This document shows positions 42,186 to 55,320 of a DNA stretch of 64,000 nt, piece by piece. The notes below the pieces were generated by a model. That model had not been told where the DNA came from, searched no databases, and saw nothing but the letters and a program-made list of their open reading frames with translations. The stretch's first letter is position 1, and the number at the start of each line of letters is the position of its first letter. The translations under genes and the position numbers were made by a program. Source of the DNA: Sediminihabitans luteus (GTDB lineage: Bacteria > Actinomycetota > Actinomycetes > Actinomycetales > Cellulomonadaceae); the NCBI RefSeq assembly GCF_002797595.1, contig NZ_PGFE01000002.1:496001-560000 (forward strand), read 5' to 3'.

Positions 42186-42191
42186 TAGGGT
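42186..42191 (+). promoter_or_regulatory. -10 element (TAGGGT) of the pyr operon
   Basis: TAGGGT would start transcription near 42198, leaving a leader of about 50 bases that is almost entirely the PyrR-binding hairpin. The -35 region is GC-rich. Confidence 0.55.
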
Positions 42192-42205
42192 GGGACCGTC
42201 AGACA

Positions 42206-42242
42206 TCCTTTAAGGCCCGTCCGGTGAGGCGGGGAAGGAGGT
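42206..42242 (+). promoter_or_regulatory. PyrR-binding RNA hairpin overlapping the pyrR Shine-Dalgarno
   Basis: The loop TCCGGTGAGG closed by CCCG/CGGG (42216-42219 with 42230-42233) matches the conserved PyrR recognition loop (B. subtilis form GUCCAGAGAGGC), including the purine-rich 5' internal bulge. The outer stem pairs TCCTT (42206-42210) with AAGGA (42235-42239), which is part of the AAGGAGGT ribosome site. PyrR-UMP binding would therefore block pyrR translation, as known for mycobacterial pyr operons. Confidence 0.8.
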
Positions 42243-42248
42243 CGCCAG

Positions 42249-42896
42249 ATGAACGCTGGCGCTGCTGTGCCCAAGAAGTCCCCCACGAGTCCTGCCCCGA
42301 GCGACGCGACCGAGACGGTCGTCCTCGGTGAGGCCGACGTCGCGCGGGCACTGACCCGCATCGCGCACGAGATCCTCGAGCGCAACAAGGGAGCCCAGGA
42401 CGTCGTCCTGCTCGGCATCCCGACGCGCGGGGTCCCGCTCGCCCTGCGGCTCGCCGACCGCCTCGCGCACGTCGAGCCCGGTCTCGACGTCGAGTCCCTC
42501 GTGGGCGAGCTCGACGTGACGATGTACCGCGACGACCTCCACAAGCACCCGACCCGGGCGATCGGGACGACGACGCTCCCGGCGTCCGGCATCGACGGCA
42601 AGGTCGTGGTGCTGGTCGACGACGTCCTGTACTCGGGCCGCACGATCCGGGCCGCGCTCGACGCGATCAACGACCTCGGCCGCCCGCGCGCCGTGCAGCT
42701 CGCGACGCTCGTCGACCGCGGCCACCGCGAGCTGCCGATCCGCCCCGACTACGTGGGCAAGAACCTGCCCACGTCGGCGTCCGAGCGCGTGCGCGTGCGC
42801 CTCGCGGAGGTCGACTCGGCGGACGGCGCGCCGGTGACCGACGCCGTGACGATCAGCCAGTCCGCGTCCGGCGCGACGACGGAGGCCGCCCGATGA
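42249..42896 (+). CDS. pyrR: Bifunctional pyr operon regulator / uracil phosphoribosyltransferase
   Basis: PyrR senses UMP/PRPP and binds the pyr mRNA leader. The 215-residue protein has the PRTase fold with [31 protein letters not shown], the PRPP loop [20 protein letters not shown] and the late [19 protein letters not shown]. About 30 extra residues at the N-terminus and 25 at the C-terminus exceed the Bacillus protein. ATG 42249 lies six bases after AAGGAGGT. It is the first gene of a seven-gene operon with overlaps throughout. Confidence 0.95.
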   Translation: MNAGAAVPKKSPTSPAPSDATETVVLGEADVARALTRIAHEILERNKGAQDVVLLGIPTRGVPLALRLADRLAHVEPGLDVESLVGELDVTMYRDDLHKHPTRAIGTTTLPASGIDGKVVVLVDDVLYSGRTIRAALDAINDLGRPRAVQLATLVDRGHRELPIRPDYVGKNLPTSASERVRVRLAEVDSADGAPVTDAVTISQSASGATTEAAR

Positions 42897-43912
42897 AGCA
42901 CCTGCTCTCGACGGCCGACCTCGCGCGCGAGGACGCGATCACGATCCTCGACACGGCCGCGCAGATGGCCGCGACGCAGTCGCGCGAGATCAAGAAGCTC
43001 CCGACGCTGCGCGGGCGGACCGTCGTCAACCTGTTCTACGAGGACTCCACGCGCACCCGCATCTCGTTCGAGACCGCGGCCAAGCGGCTGAGCGCCGACG
43101 TCATCAACTTCTCGGCCAAGGGCTCGAGCGTGTCCAAGGGCGAGTCGCTCAAGGACACCGCGCTGACCCTCGCGGCGATGGGCGCCGACGCGGTCGTGTG
43201 CCGGCACCAGGCCTCGGGCGCGCCGCACCTGCTCGCGCACGCGGGCTGGCTCGACTCCGCGGTGGTCAACGCGGGCGACGGCATGCACCAGCACCCGACG
43301 CAGGCCCTGCTCGACGCGTTCACGATGCGCCGGCACCTGGGCGGCGACCGCACCGACGGCCGCGTGGGCCCCGACGACGCGCTCGTGCGCGGCGCCGACC
43401 TCGCGGGGCTGCGGGTCGCGATCGTCGGCGACGTGCTGCACTCGCGCGTCGCCCGCTCGAACGTGCACCTGCTGCACACCCTGGGCGCGCACGTGACGCT
43501 CGTCGCGCCGCCCACGCTCCTACCCGTCGGGGTCGGCACGTGGCCGTGCGACGTGTCGTACCACCTGGACGAGACGCTGCGCGACGTCGCTCCCGACGTC
43601 GTGATGATGCTGCGCGTGCAGCGGGAGCGCATGAGCGGCTCGGGCACCGGCGGGGGAGCGTTCTTCCCGAACCCGCTCGAGTACACGCGCAAGTACGGGC
43701 TCGACGCCCGCCGCCTCGCGCTGCTGCCGCCGCACTCGATCGTGATGCACCCCGGCCCGATGAACCGCGGCCTCGAGATCTCCGCCGAGGCCGCCGACTC
43801 GCCGCGCGCGGTGATCGTCGAGCAGGTCGCGAACGGGGTCGCGATCCGCATGGCCGTGCTGTACCTCCTGCTCGCAGGGGACGACTCCACCGAAAGGGCA
43901 CCCATCTCATGA
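42893..43912 (+). CDS. pyrB: Aspartate carbamoyltransferase catalytic subunit
   Basis: It condenses carbamoyl phosphate and aspartate. The 339-residue enzyme begins [11 protein letters not shown] and carries [19 protein letters not shown] (carbamoyl-phosphate site), [42 protein letters not shown] and the aspartate-binding [10 protein letters not shown] and [11 protein letters not shown]. No pyrI regulatory subunit is present, as in Gram-positives. A short insertion follows the ALLDAF helix. It overlaps pyrR and pyrC by four bases each. Confidence 0.97.
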   Translation: MKHLLSTADLAREDAITILDTAAQMAATQSREIKKLPTLRGRTVVNLFYEDSTRTRISFETAAKRLSADVINFSAKGSSVSKGESLKDTALTLAAMGADAVVCRHQASGAPHLLAHAGWLDSAVVNAGDGMHQHPTQALLDAFTMRRHLGGDRTDGRVGPDDALVRGADLAGLRVAIVGDVLHSRVARSNVHLLHTLGAHVTLVAPPTLLPVGVGTWPCDVSYHLDETLRDVAPDVVMMLRVQRERMSGSGTGGGAFFPNPLEYTRKYGLDARRLALLPPHSIVMHPGPMNRGLEISAEAADSPRAVIVEQVANGVAIRMAVLYLLLAGDDSTERAPIS

Positions 43913-45252
43913 GCACGACCTACCTGGTGACCGGCGTCGCGCCGCTCGGCGGCGAGCAGGTCGACCTGCTGCTGCAGGACGGCGTGATCGCGCAGGTCGC
44001 CCCCGCGGGCACCCTCACGGCGCCCGACGACGTCACCGACGTCGTGACGATCGACGCGGCAGGGCTCGTGGCGCTGCCGGGCCTCGTGGACCTGCACACG
44101 CACCTGCGCGAGCCGGGCCGCGAGGACGCCGAGACGATCGCGTCGGGCACCCGTGCTGCCGCCGTCGGCGGGTTCACCGCGGTCCACGCGATGGCGAACA
44201 CCACGCCGGTCGCGGACACCGCGGGCGTCGTCGAGCAGGTCTGGCGTCTCGGGCGTGACGCGGGCTGGGTCGACGTCCACCCCGTCGGCGCGGTGAGCGT
44301 CGGGCTCGCGGGCGAGCAGCTCGCCGAGCTCGGGGCCATGGCCGACTCGGCCGCGCAGGTGCGCGTCTTCTCGGACGACGGCAAGTGCGTGCACGACCCG
44401 ATCCTCATGCGCCGCGCGCTCGAGTACGTCAAGGCGTTCGACGGCGTGGTCGCGCAGCACGCGCAGGAGCCCCGCCTGACCGAGGGCGCGCAGATGAACG
44501 AGGGCGTCGTCTCGGCCGAGATCGGCCTGGCGGGCTGGCCCGCGGTCGCCGAGGAGGCGATCATCGCGCGCGACGTGCTGCTCGCCGAGCACGTCGGCTC
44601 GCGCCTGCACGTGTGCCACCTGTCGACCGCCGGGTCGGTCGAGATCGTGCGCTGGGCCAAGGGGCGCGGCATCGACGTGACCGCCGAGGTCACCCCGCAC
44701 CACCTGATCCTCACGGACGAGCTCGCGCGCGACTACGACCCGACGTTCAAGGTCAACCCGCCGCTGCGGACCGCCGCCGACGTCGAGGCCGTGCGCGCGG
44801 GGCTCGCGGACGGCACGATCGACATCGTCGCGACCGACCACGCGCCGCACACGCGCGAGGACAAGGACTGCGAGTGGGCTGCGGCCGCGTTCGGCATGAC
44901 GGGCCTCGAGACCGCGCTGAGCGTCGTCCAGCAGACCATGGTCGACACGGGCCGCATGTCCTGGGCCGACGTCGCCCGGGTCATGTCGAGCGCGCCCGCG
45001 CGCATCGGTCGCGTCGACGTCGGCCCGCAGGCGCAGGGACGCCCGATCGCCGAGGGCGAGCCTGCCAACCTCGTGCTGGTCGACCCGGCCGCGACACGCG
45101 TCGTCGACGGCGCCCAGCAGGCGACCGCGAGCGGCAACACGCCGTTCCGGGGGCGCGAGCTGCCCGGGCGCGTGGTCGCGACGTTCCTGCGCGGTCGCGC
45201 GACCGTGCTCGACGGCGCGACCGTCGAGACCGCCGCGGAGGTGACCGCGTGA
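43909..45252 (+). CDS. pyrC: Dihydroorotase
   Basis: It closes carbamoyl-aspartate to dihydroorotate. The 447-residue type I dihydroorotase has the metal motif [77 protein letters not shown] and the catalytic ATDHAPH aspartate. GAAAGGG precedes ATG 43909. It is coupled on both sides (ATGA with pyrB, GTGA with the next gene). Confidence 0.97.
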   Translation: MSTTYLVTGVAPLGGEQVDLLLQDGVIAQVAPAGTLTAPDDVTDVVTIDAAGLVALPGLVDLHTHLREPGREDAETIASGTRAAAVGGFTAVHAMANTTPVADTAGVVEQVWRLGRDAGWVDVHPVGAVSVGLAGEQLAELGAMADSAAQVRVFSDDGKCVHDPILMRRALEYVKAFDGVVAQHAQEPRLTEGAQMNEGVVSAEIGLAGWPAVAEEAIIARDVLLAEHVGSRLHVCHLSTAGSVEIVRWAKGRGIDVTAEVTPHHLILTDELARDYDPTFKVNPPLRTAADVEAVRAGLADGTIDIVATDHAPHTREDKDCEWAAAAFGMTGLETALSVVQQTMVDTGRMSWADVARVMSSAPARIGRVDVGPQAQGRPIAEGEPANLVLVDPAATRVVDGAQQATASGNTPFRGRELPGRVVATFLRGRATVLDGATVETAAEVTA

Positions 45253-45797
45253 ACCTGCCCATGCCCGTGGCCGTCGGGATCTGGATCGTGCTCGGCCTCC
45301 TGCTCCTGCTCGTGATCTGGCGCGGCCTGCGCTCGTTGCGCGGGCGCGGCGCCGACGTCGTGCCCGCGCTGCCCGCCGTGCCCGAGCCCCTCGGGGCCGC
45401 GACGTTCGGCCCGGTCGAGGCGACGTACGTCTCCACGACGCTGCACGGGGACTGGCTCGCCCGCGTCGGCGCGCACGGCCTGGGCGACCGGGCGGGCGCG
45501 AGCGTGAGCGTGCACCCCGAGGGGGTGCTCGTCGAGCGCACCGGCGCCCCGACGCTGTTCGTCCCGGCCGAGCGGCTGCAGGACGCGGGGACGACCGCCG
45601 GTATGGCCGGCAAGTACGTCGGCGGCGAGGGCATCGCCGTCATGACCTGGGCCGAGGGAGCGGGGGAGGCCGACGGCCGTCCCGCGACCCTGCTCGACAC
45701 CGGGCTGCGGACCCGACGCTCCGCGGACCGCACCGCGCTGCTGGACGCGATCCGCGCGCTCGTCCGACCGACCGACCACGGGGAGGAACCCGCGTGA
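45249..45797 (+). CDS. PH-like membrane protein of the pyr operon
   Basis: A 182-residue protein. One N-terminal helix ([20 protein letters not shown]) is followed by a soluble beta-rich region ([47 protein letters not shown]) of the PH-like type. Equivalent genes lie between pyrC and carA in many Actinobacteria. No role in pyrimidine synthesis has been shown to my knowledge. GTG 45249 overlaps pyrC, and its stop overlaps carA. Confidence 0.8.
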   Translation: MNLPMPVAVGIWIVLGLLLLLVIWRGLRSLRGRGADVVPALPAVPEPLGAATFGPVEATYVSTTLHGDWLARVGAHGLGDRAGASVSVHPEGVLVERTGAPTLFVPAERLQDAGTTAGMAGKYVGGEGIAVMTWAEGAGEADGRPATLLDTGLRTRRSADRTALLDAIRALVRPTDHGEEPA

Positions 45798-47012
45798 CCA
45801 CCGACCAGACCCTGGACCGGCCCGCTGAGCAGGCCGCCGACGACACCGCCGTGCTGGTGCTCGAGGACGGTCGCACCGCGACCGGCCGCGCGTACGGCGC
45901 CCGCGGCACCACGGTCGGCGAGATCGTCTTCAACACCGGCATGACCGGCTACCAGGAGACGCTCACCGACCCGTCGTACCACCGCCAGATCGTCGTGATG
46001 ACCGCGCCGCACATCGGCAACACGGGCGTCAACGACGAGGACCCGGAGTCGACCCGCATCTGGGTCAGCGGCTACGTGGTGCGCGACCCCGCCCGCCGTG
46101 CGTCGAACTGGCGCTCGGAGCGCTCGCTCGACGACGAGCTCGTCGCGCAGGGCGTCGTGGGCATCAGCGACATCGACACGCGCGCCCTGACGCGGCACCT
46201 GCGCGAGCTCGGCACCATGCGCGGCGGGATCTTCTCGGGCGACGCGCTCTGGGCCGACGGCCGCCGCCGCTCGGTCGAGGAGCTGCGCGCGGAGGTCGCC
46301 GCGGCCCCGCAGATGGCCGGCGCCGACCTCGCCAAGGAGGTCAGCACGACCGAGGCGTACACGGTCGAGCCCGTGGGCGTCGACGGCGGCGACGCCCCGG
46401 CGCTCGTCGGGACGGTCGTGGCGGTCGACCTGGGCATCAAGTCCATGACGCCGCAGCGGCTCGCCGAGCGCGGCCTGCGCGTGCACGTCGTGCCGAGCAC
46501 AGCGACGATCGACGAGATCGTCGCGCTCGCGCCCGACGGGGTGTTCTTCTCCAACGGCCCGGGCGACCCGGGCGCCGCGACCGTCGAGGTCGAGCTGCTG
46601 CGCGAGGTCCTCGACCGCCGCATCCCGTACTTCGGCATCTGCTTCGGCAACCAGATCCTCGGGCGCGCGCTGGGCTACGGCACGTACAAGCTCGGCTACG
46701 GCCACCGCGGGATCAACCAGCCCGTCATGGACCGGCGCACGCGCAAGGTCGAGGTCACGGCGCACAACCACGGGTTCGCCGTGGACGCGCCCCTCGACGG
46801 CGAGTCGACGGCCCCGCACGACGGCGGCCGGTACGGCCGCGTCGTGGTCTCGCACGTCGGGCTCAACGACCAGGTCGTCGAGGGGCTCGAGTGCCTCGAC
46901 CTCCCGGCGTTCTCCGTCCAGTACCACCCGGAGGCCGCGGCCGGCCCGCACGACGCCTCCTACCTCTTCGACCGCTTCATCGAGCTCATGACGAGCCAGA
47001 AGGAGACCCTCG

Positions 47013-47029
<17 letters not shown>
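45794..47029 (+). CDS. carA: Carbamoyl-phosphate synthase small subunit
   Basis: This glutaminase subunit supplies ammonia to CarB. The 411 residues have [18 protein letters not shown] and [13 protein letters not shown] in the N-terminal domain. The class I amidotransferase domain has [11 protein letters not shown], the nucleophile Cys283 in [27 protein letters not shown] and the catalytic QYHPEA. GTG 45794 overlaps the PH-like gene; its end overlaps carB by 17 bp. Confidence 0.97.
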
Positions 47030-50326
<3,297 letters not shown>

Positions 50327-50330
<4 letters not shown>

Positions 50331-51202
50331 GCGTGGACCCGACGACCGGCGGGGCCCGGGCGCCCTTCGGGGAGCGGCTCGCCGCGGCCATGGACGAGCA
50401 CGGCCCGTTGTGCGTGGGCATCGACCCGCACCCCGGCCTGCTCTCGGCCTGGGGCCTGGCGGACGACGCGACCGGGCTGCGCGAGTTCGCGCTGCGGGTC
50501 GTCGACGCGGTCGGGGGACGCGTCGCGGCGCTCAAGCCGCAGGCCGCGCTGTTCGAGCGGCACGGGTCGCGAGGCCTCGCGGTGCTCGAGGACGTGATCG
50601 CCGCGGGCCGCGCGGCGGGCACGCCCGTGATCGTCGACGCCAAGCGCGGTGACATCGGCTCGACGATGGAGGGCTATGCCGACGCGTTCCTGCGCGACGG
50701 CTCGCCGCTCGCGGGCGACGCCCTCACGGTGTCGCCGTACCTGGGCTTCGGGTCGCTCCGGCCGGCGATCGAGGCCGCGCTCGCCTCGGGCCGCGGAGTG
50801 TTCGTGCTGTGCCTGACCTCCAACACGGAGGGCGAGCAGGTGCAGCACGCGCGCGACGAGGACGGCGTCTCGGTCGCCGCCCGCATCGCGTCGGAGGCCG
50901 CGCTGCTCAACCACGGCGTCGACCCGCTCGGCTCGGTCGGTCTCGTCGTCGGCGCGACCATCGGTGGCGCCGCGGCGTCGACCGGCACCGACCTGACGGC
51001 CGTCAACGGGCCGCTGCTCGCGCCCGGCGTGGGTGCGCAGGGCGCCGGTGCGGCCGAGCTCGCGCAGGTCTTCGGTGCTGCGCGACGCCAGGTGCTCGCT
51101 TCCTCGTCGCGCGGCGTGCTCGCCGCCGGCCCCGACGCGGGTGCGCTGCGTGCCGCGGCCGCGGCGGCGTCGTCCGACGTGCGGGCGGCACTGCGCGGCT
51201 GA
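50327..51202 (+). CDS. pyrF: Orotidine 5'-phosphate decarboxylase (type 2)
   Basis: It decarboxylates OMP to UMP. The 291-residue protein is of the longer actinobacterial type. It begins [26 protein letters not shown] and contains [15 protein letters not shown]. The catalytic motif is [18 protein letters not shown] (Lys and paired Asp), followed by [21 protein letters not shown] and [12 protein letters not shown] 50327 overlaps carB by four bases. It is the last gene of the operon; pyrD and pyrE are not in this window. Confidence 0.95.
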
Positions 51203-51223
51203 GCGCGCGAGTCCCGGCACCAC

Positions 51224-51263
51224 CACGACGGCCCCCCGACCACCCGGTCGGGGGGCCGTCGTG
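51224..51263 (+). terminator. 17-bp terminator hairpin ending the pyr operon
   Basis: CACGACGGCCCCCCGAC pairs perfectly with GTCGGGGGGCCGTCGTG around a CACCCG loop. It lies 21 bp after the pyrF stop and before the mihF promoter. No T tract follows. Confidence 0.85.
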
Positions 51264-51307
51264 CACGTCTGACCAGGACCGACACGCGCGGCGCGCCGCC
51301 GTTGTCG

Positions 51308-51336
51308 TTGCCGACCTCCCGGGTGCTCGCTAGGTT
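51308..51336 (+). promoter_or_regulatory. Promoter of mihF
   Basis: TTGCCG, a 17-base spacer and TAGGTT make one of the few complete -35/-10 pairs visible in the window. The predicted leader is about 62 bases. Confidence 0.65.
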
Positions 51337-51404
51337 CGAGGGACGACGGCGGGCCGCTGCCCGTCGGGTGCGTGCACATCTGACCAGACGAGAAGGTGAC
51401 TTGC

Positions 51405-51716
51405 GTGGCACTTCCCCAGCTGACCCCGGAACAACGCGCCGCAGCGCTCGAGAAGGCCGCCGAGGCGCGACGTGCGCGCGCGGAGGTCAAGAACCGACTG
51501 AAGTACTCGCAGGGATCGTTGGCCGAGGTCATCGAGCAGGGGCACTCCGACGAGGTCATCGGCAAGCTCAAGGTCTCGGCGCTGCTCGAGTCGCTGCCGG
51601 GCGTCGGCAAGGTCAAGGCGCGTGCGATCATGGAGGAGATCGGGATCGCCGAGACACGCCGCGTCCGCGGGCTGGGTCCGCACCAGTCCGCTGCGCTCAT
51701 CGAGAGGTTTGGCTGA
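51405..51716 (+). CDS. mihF: Actinobacterial integration host factor (mIHF)
   Basis: A 103-residue nucleoid protein specific to Actinobacteria, unrelated to IHF of E. coli. It has the long N-terminal helix [22 protein letters not shown]-like region and [16 protein letters not shown]. The helix-two-turns-helix domain is [23 protein letters not shown], followed by [25 protein letters not shown] precedes GTG 51405. It stands before gmk-rpoZ as usual. Confidence 0.96.
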   Translation: MALPQLTPEQRAAALEKAAEARRARAEVKNRLKYSQGSLAEVIEQGHSDEVIGKLKVSALLESLPGVGKVKARAIMEEIGIAETRRVRGLGPHQSAALIERFG

Positions 51717-52347
51717 CATTTCTGCTTCACCCGCCGTGCCGCAGCCCGCTGCCGCCGACAACGGTCCTGCCCGCCTGACGGTCCTCGCCGGACCGACCGC
51801 CGTCGGGAAGGGCACGGTGTCGGCCGACATCCGGGCCCGGTACCCGGACGTGTGGCTCTCGGTCTCCGCGACCACGCGGTCCGCGCGGCCCGGGGAGGTC
51901 GACGGCGTGCACTACCACTTCGTCCCGACGCACGAGTTCGACCGCATGGTCGCGGACGGCGAGATGCTCGAGTCGGCGGTGGTGCACGGGATGAACCGGT
52001 ACGGCACGCCGCGCGGCCCGGTCGAGGAGAAGCTCGCCGCGGGCGTCCCGGCGCTGCTCGAGATCGACCTCCAGGGTGCGCGTCAGGTCCGCGAGGCGAT
52101 GCCCGAGGCGCGGTTCGTGTTCCTCGCCCCGCCGAGCTGGGACGAGCTCGTGCGCCGGCTCGTGGGCCGTGGCACCGAGGACGCCGAGGAGCGCGAGCGT
52201 CGCCTCGCGACCGCGCGCGTCGAGATGGCGGCGGCGAGCGAGTTCGACCACGTCATCGTCAACGACGAGGTCCACCGCGCGGCCGACGAGCTCGTCTCCG
52301 TCATGGGGATCGAGCGCGTCCCCGCCGGATTGGACACGCACGACTAG
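51709..52347 (+). CDS. gmk: Guanylate kinase
   Basis: It phosphorylates GMP to GDP. The protein of about 212 residues has the P-loop [18 protein letters not shown] and the GMP-binding [21 protein letters not shown]. It also has [34 protein letters not shown] and the lid [17 protein letters not shown]. The family's usual first P-loop Gly-Pro-Ser is Gly-Pro-Thr here. The start is uncertain: TTG 51709 overlaps the mihF stop and suggests coupling; GTG 51736 is the alternative. Confidence 0.93.
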   Translation: MADISASPAVPQPAAADNGPARLTVLAGPTAVGKGTVSADIRARYPDVWLSVSATTRSARPGEVDGVHYHFVPTHEFDRMVADGEMLESAVVHGMNRYGTPRGPVEEKLAAGVPALLEIDLQGARQVREAMPEARFVFLAPPSWDELVRRLVGRGTEDAEERERRLATARVEMAAASEFDHVIVNDEVHRAADELVSVMGIERVPAGLDTHD

Positions 52348-52350
52348 AAT
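52345..52350 (+). promoter_or_regulatory. -10 element (TAGAAT) for rpoZ
   Basis: TAGAAT is a near-perfect -10 hexamer, overlapping the end of gmk. It would start a leader of about 100 bases before rpoZ. No good -35 lies at the right spacing. Confidence 0.55.
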
Positions 52351-52459
52351 TGTCCGTGGCGCGCTCGTGCGTGCCACGCGGCCGCGGGGCGACCCGCGCA
52401 CCCCGGGCGCCCGCGACGGCGCCCGCAGCCCATCAGATCCCGAACGACGGAGCGAACCT

Positions 52460-52741
52460 GTGTCCGGAACCATCGCAGCACCCGAGGGCATCACCGACCC
52501 GCCCATCGACCAGCTCCTCGAGCGCGTCGACTCGAAGTACGCCCTCGTCGTCTACGCGTCCAAGCGTGCGCGCCAGATCAACGCCTACTACTCGCAGCTC
52601 AACGAGGGCCTCCTGGAGAACGTGGGCCCGCTCGTCGAGACCCGCAACCAGGAGAAGCCGCTGTCGATCGCGATGCGCGAGATCGACAAGGGCCTGCTGA
52701 CGATCTCCGCCAGCGCCGACGCGGACTCCGCCGAGGCCTGA
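52460..52741 (+). CDS. rpoZ: DNA-directed RNA polymerase omega subunit
   Basis: Omega helps fold the beta-prime subunit. The 93-residue protein has [31 protein letters not shown], the core omega signature, then [27 protein letters not shown]. The start is GTG 52460, with a weak purine stretch upstream. It is followed after 8 bp by coaBC. Confidence 0.95.
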   Translation: MSGTIAAPEGITDPPIDQLLERVDSKYALVVYASKRARQINAYYSQLNEGLLENVGPLVETRNQEKPLSIAMREIDKGLLTISASADADSAEA

Positions 52742-52749
52742 GCTCCCGC

Positions 52750-53976
52750 ATGAGGATCCTGCTCGGCGTCAGCGGGGGAGTCGCCGCCTACAAGGCCGTG
52801 CTCCTGCTGCGTCTCCTGCGCGAGCAGGGTCATCGGGTGCGTGTGCTGCCCACGGCGTCCGCGCTGCGGTTCGTGGGCGCACCCACCTGGGAGGCGCTCT
52901 CGGGCGAGCCCGCGACCGCCGAGGTGTTCGAGGACGTCCCGCACGTGCCGCACGTCGCGCTCGGCCAGGAGGCCGACCTGGTGGTGGTCGCGCCGGCGAC
53001 CGCGGACCTGCTGGCCCGCGCGGCGTCCGGTCGTGCCGACGACCTGCTGACGTCGGCGCTGCTGACGGCGCGCTGCCCCGTGGTCATGGCCCCGGCGATG
53101 CACACCGAGATGTGGGAGCACCCCGCGACCGTCGCCAACGTGGCGACGCTGCGCTCGCGTGGCGTCCACGTGATCGAGCCGGCCTCTGGCCGGCTGACCG
53201 GCTCCGACACCGGGCCCGGGCGCCTTCCTGAGCCCGAGGAGATCGCGGCGACCGCGCTCGAGGTCGCCCGCGGCGTCCGCGGCCAGGACCGGGAGCAGGA
53301 CCTCGCCGGACGGCGCGTCGTGGTCTCCGCCGGCGGGACGCGCGAGCCGCTCGACCCGGTCCGGTTCCTGGGCAACCGGTCGTCGGGCCGCCAGGGTGCC
53401 GAGATCGCCGCGGCGGCCGCCGCGCGGGGCGCGCACGTGACTCTCGTCGCCGCCAACGTGAGCGTGCCCGTCGACCCCGCGGTCGCGGACGTCGTCGCGG
53501 TCGAGACCACCGCGGAGCTGCGCGACGCGGTGCGCGACGCCGCCCGCACGGCCGACGTCGTGGTCATGGCGGCCGCGGTCGCGGACTTCCGGCCCGCCGC
53601 GGTCGCCGGGACCAAGATCAAGAAGACCGCGGGCGCCCCTGCGGCGATCGAGCTCGTCGAGAACCCGGACGTGCTGGCCGAGCTGGCCCGGGACCGGCTG
53701 CGTGCCGGTCAGGTCGTGGTCGGCTTCGCGGCCGAGACCGGTGACGCGACGGGCGACGTGCTCGCGCACGGTCGGGCCAAGGCACGCCGCAAGGGCGCGG
53801 ACCTGCTCGCGGTCAACGAGGTCGGCGACGGCGTCGGCTTCGGCGTGGCGGACAACCACGTGACGCTGGTCGACGCCGAGGGGCGCACGGTGCACGAGGT
53901 CGGCGGGACCAAGCGGGCGGTGGCCGACGGGCTGTGGGACGCGGTCGTGCCGCTCCTGGGTGCCGCCGACGCCTGA
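52750..53976 (+). CDS. coaBC: Bifunctional phosphopantothenoylcysteine decarboxylase/synthetase
   Basis: It performs two steps of coenzyme A synthesis. The N-terminal CoaC flavodoxin-like domain has ILLGVSGGVAAYKAVLLLRLL, a PHVPHVALG histidine and the APAMHTEMW substrate clamp. The C-terminal CoaB domain has VVSAGGTREPLDPVRFLGNRSSGRQGAEIA, VVMAAAVADFRPA, KIKK and VGFAAETGD. The 408-residue length is normal. It lies between rpoZ and metK. Confidence 0.96.
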   Translation: MRILLGVSGGVAAYKAVLLLRLLREQGHRVRVLPTASALRFVGAPTWEALSGEPATAEVFEDVPHVPHVALGQEADLVVVAPATADLLARAASGRADDLLTSALLTARCPVVMAPAMHTEMWEHPATVANVATLRSRGVHVIEPASGRLTGSDTGPGRLPEPEEIAATALEVARGVRGQDREQDLAGRRVVVSAGGTREPLDPVRFLGNRSSGRQGAEIAAAAAARGAHVTLVAANVSVPVDPAVADVVAVETTAELRDAVRDAARTADVVVMAAAVADFRPAAVAGTKIKKTAGAPAAIELVENPDVLAELARDRLRAGQVVVGFAAETGDATGDVLAHGRAKARRKGADLLAVNEVGDGVGFGVADNHVTLVDAEGRTVHEVGGTKRAVADGLWDAVVPLLGAADA

Positions 53977-54037
53977 CGCCGGGGTGAATCCCGTCTCATC
54001 TCGCAGTGCGGATGCCGCTGCCCACCCTTCGGGACAG

Positions 54038-54050
54038 TAGGCTGGGGCGC
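54038..54050 (+). promoter_or_regulatory. Leaderless-type promoter of metK
   Basis: TAGGCT (54038-54043) is followed by seven bases and ATG 54051 with no ribosome site of its own, so the transcript probably begins at the start codon. Confidence 0.55.
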
Positions 54051-55250
54051 ATGACCGATCTGCGCCTGTTCACGTCCGAGTCCGTGACCGAGGGACACCC
54101 GGACAAGGTCTGCGACCAGATCTCCGACGCGATCCTCGACGCCCTCCTCGAGCAGGACCCGCGCGCGCGCGTCGCCGTCGAGACCATGGTGACCACGGGG
54201 CTCGTGCACGTCGCGGGCGAGGTCACGACCGAGGACGCGTACGTCGAGATCCCGCAGATCGTGCGTGACGTCGTGCGCCGCATCGGCTACACGTCGTCCG
54301 CGATCGGGTTCGACGGCGACTCGTGCGGCGTGTCGGTGTCGATCGGGCAGCAGTCGCCCGACATCGCGCAGGGCGTCGACAAGGCGCTCGAGCAGCGCGA
54401 CGACACGGGCGACCTCGACCCGCTCGACGCGCAGGGCGCGGGCGACCAGGGCCTGATGTTCGGGTACGCGTGCGACGAGACGCCGTCCCTGCTGCCGCTG
54501 CCGATCTGGATGGCGCACCGCCTGGCCGAGCGCCTCGCGCAGGTGCGCCGCGACGGCACGGTGCCCGGGCTGCGTCCCGACGGCAAGACCCAGGTCACGA
54601 TCGAGTACGACGGCGACCGCGCCGTCCGCCTCGACACCGTCGTGCTCTCGACCCAGCACGACCCCGACGTGCGCCAGGACGAGCTGCGCGACGCGATCGC
54701 CGCGCACGTCGTCGCGCCCGTGATCGAGGGCCTCGGCGTCGAGCTGCGCACCGACGACCACCGCCTGCTGGTCAACCCGACCGGCACGTTCGTCATCGGC
54801 GGCCCGCAGGGCGACGCCGGCCTCACGGGACGCAAGATCATCGTCGACACCTACGGCGGCATGGCCCGTCACGGGGGCGGCGCGTTCTCGGGCAAGGACC
54901 CGTCGAAGGTCGACCGCTCGGCCGCGTACGCGATGCGCTGGGTCGCCAAGAACGTCGTCGCCGCGGGCCTCGCGCGCCGCTGCGAGGTCCAGGTCGCGTA
55001 CGCGATCGGCAAGGCGCACCCCGTGGGGCTGTACGTCGAGACGTTCGGCACCGAGACCGTGCCCGTCGAGCGCATCACGGCCGCGATCCGCGAGGTCTTC
55101 GACCTGCGCCCCGCCGCGATCGTGCGTGACCTCGACCTGCTGCGCCCCATCTACGCGCGCACCGCGGCCTACGGCCACTTCGGGCGCGAGCACGACGACT
55201 TCACCTGGGAGCGCACCGACCGCGCGGACGCGCTGCGCGCCGCGGTCTGA
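54051..55250 (+). CDS. metK: S-adenosylmethionine synthetase
   Basis: It makes AdoMet from methionine and ATP. The 399 residues include [56 protein letters not shown], the flexible-loop region, the P-loop-like [21 protein letters not shown] and [16 protein letters not shown]. It starts at ATG 54051 under a leaderless promoter. A terminator hairpin follows the stop. Confidence 0.97.
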   Translation: MTDLRLFTSESVTEGHPDKVCDQISDAILDALLEQDPRARVAVETMVTTGLVHVAGEVTTEDAYVEIPQIVRDVVRRIGYTSSAIGFDGDSCGVSVSIGQQSPDIAQGVDKALEQRDDTGDLDPLDAQGAGDQGLMFGYACDETPSLLPLPIWMAHRLAERLAQVRRDGTVPGLRPDGKTQVTIEYDGDRAVRLDTVVLSTQHDPDVRQDELRDAIAAHVVAPVIEGLGVELRTDDHRLLVNPTGTFVIGGPQGDAGLTGRKIIVDTYGGMARHGGGAFSGKDPSKVDRSAAYAMRWVAKNVVAAGLARRCEVQVAYAIGKAHPVGLYVETFGTETVPVERITAAIREVFDLRPAAIVRDLDLLRPIYARTAAYGHFGREHDDFTWERTDRADALRAAV

Positions 55251-55271
55251 CCGTGGCCGGGTCTCCCGGGC

Positions 55272-55296
55272 CACGCCGCGCGGTCCGCGCGGCGTG
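55272..55296 (+). terminator. Hairpin between metK and priA
   Basis: CACGCCGCGCG pairs with CGCGCGGCGTG around a GTC loop, 11 bp perfect, just after metK. Confidence 0.65.
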
Positions 55297-55320
55297 GGTG
55301 GCCCGTGCTGAGATGTCCCG

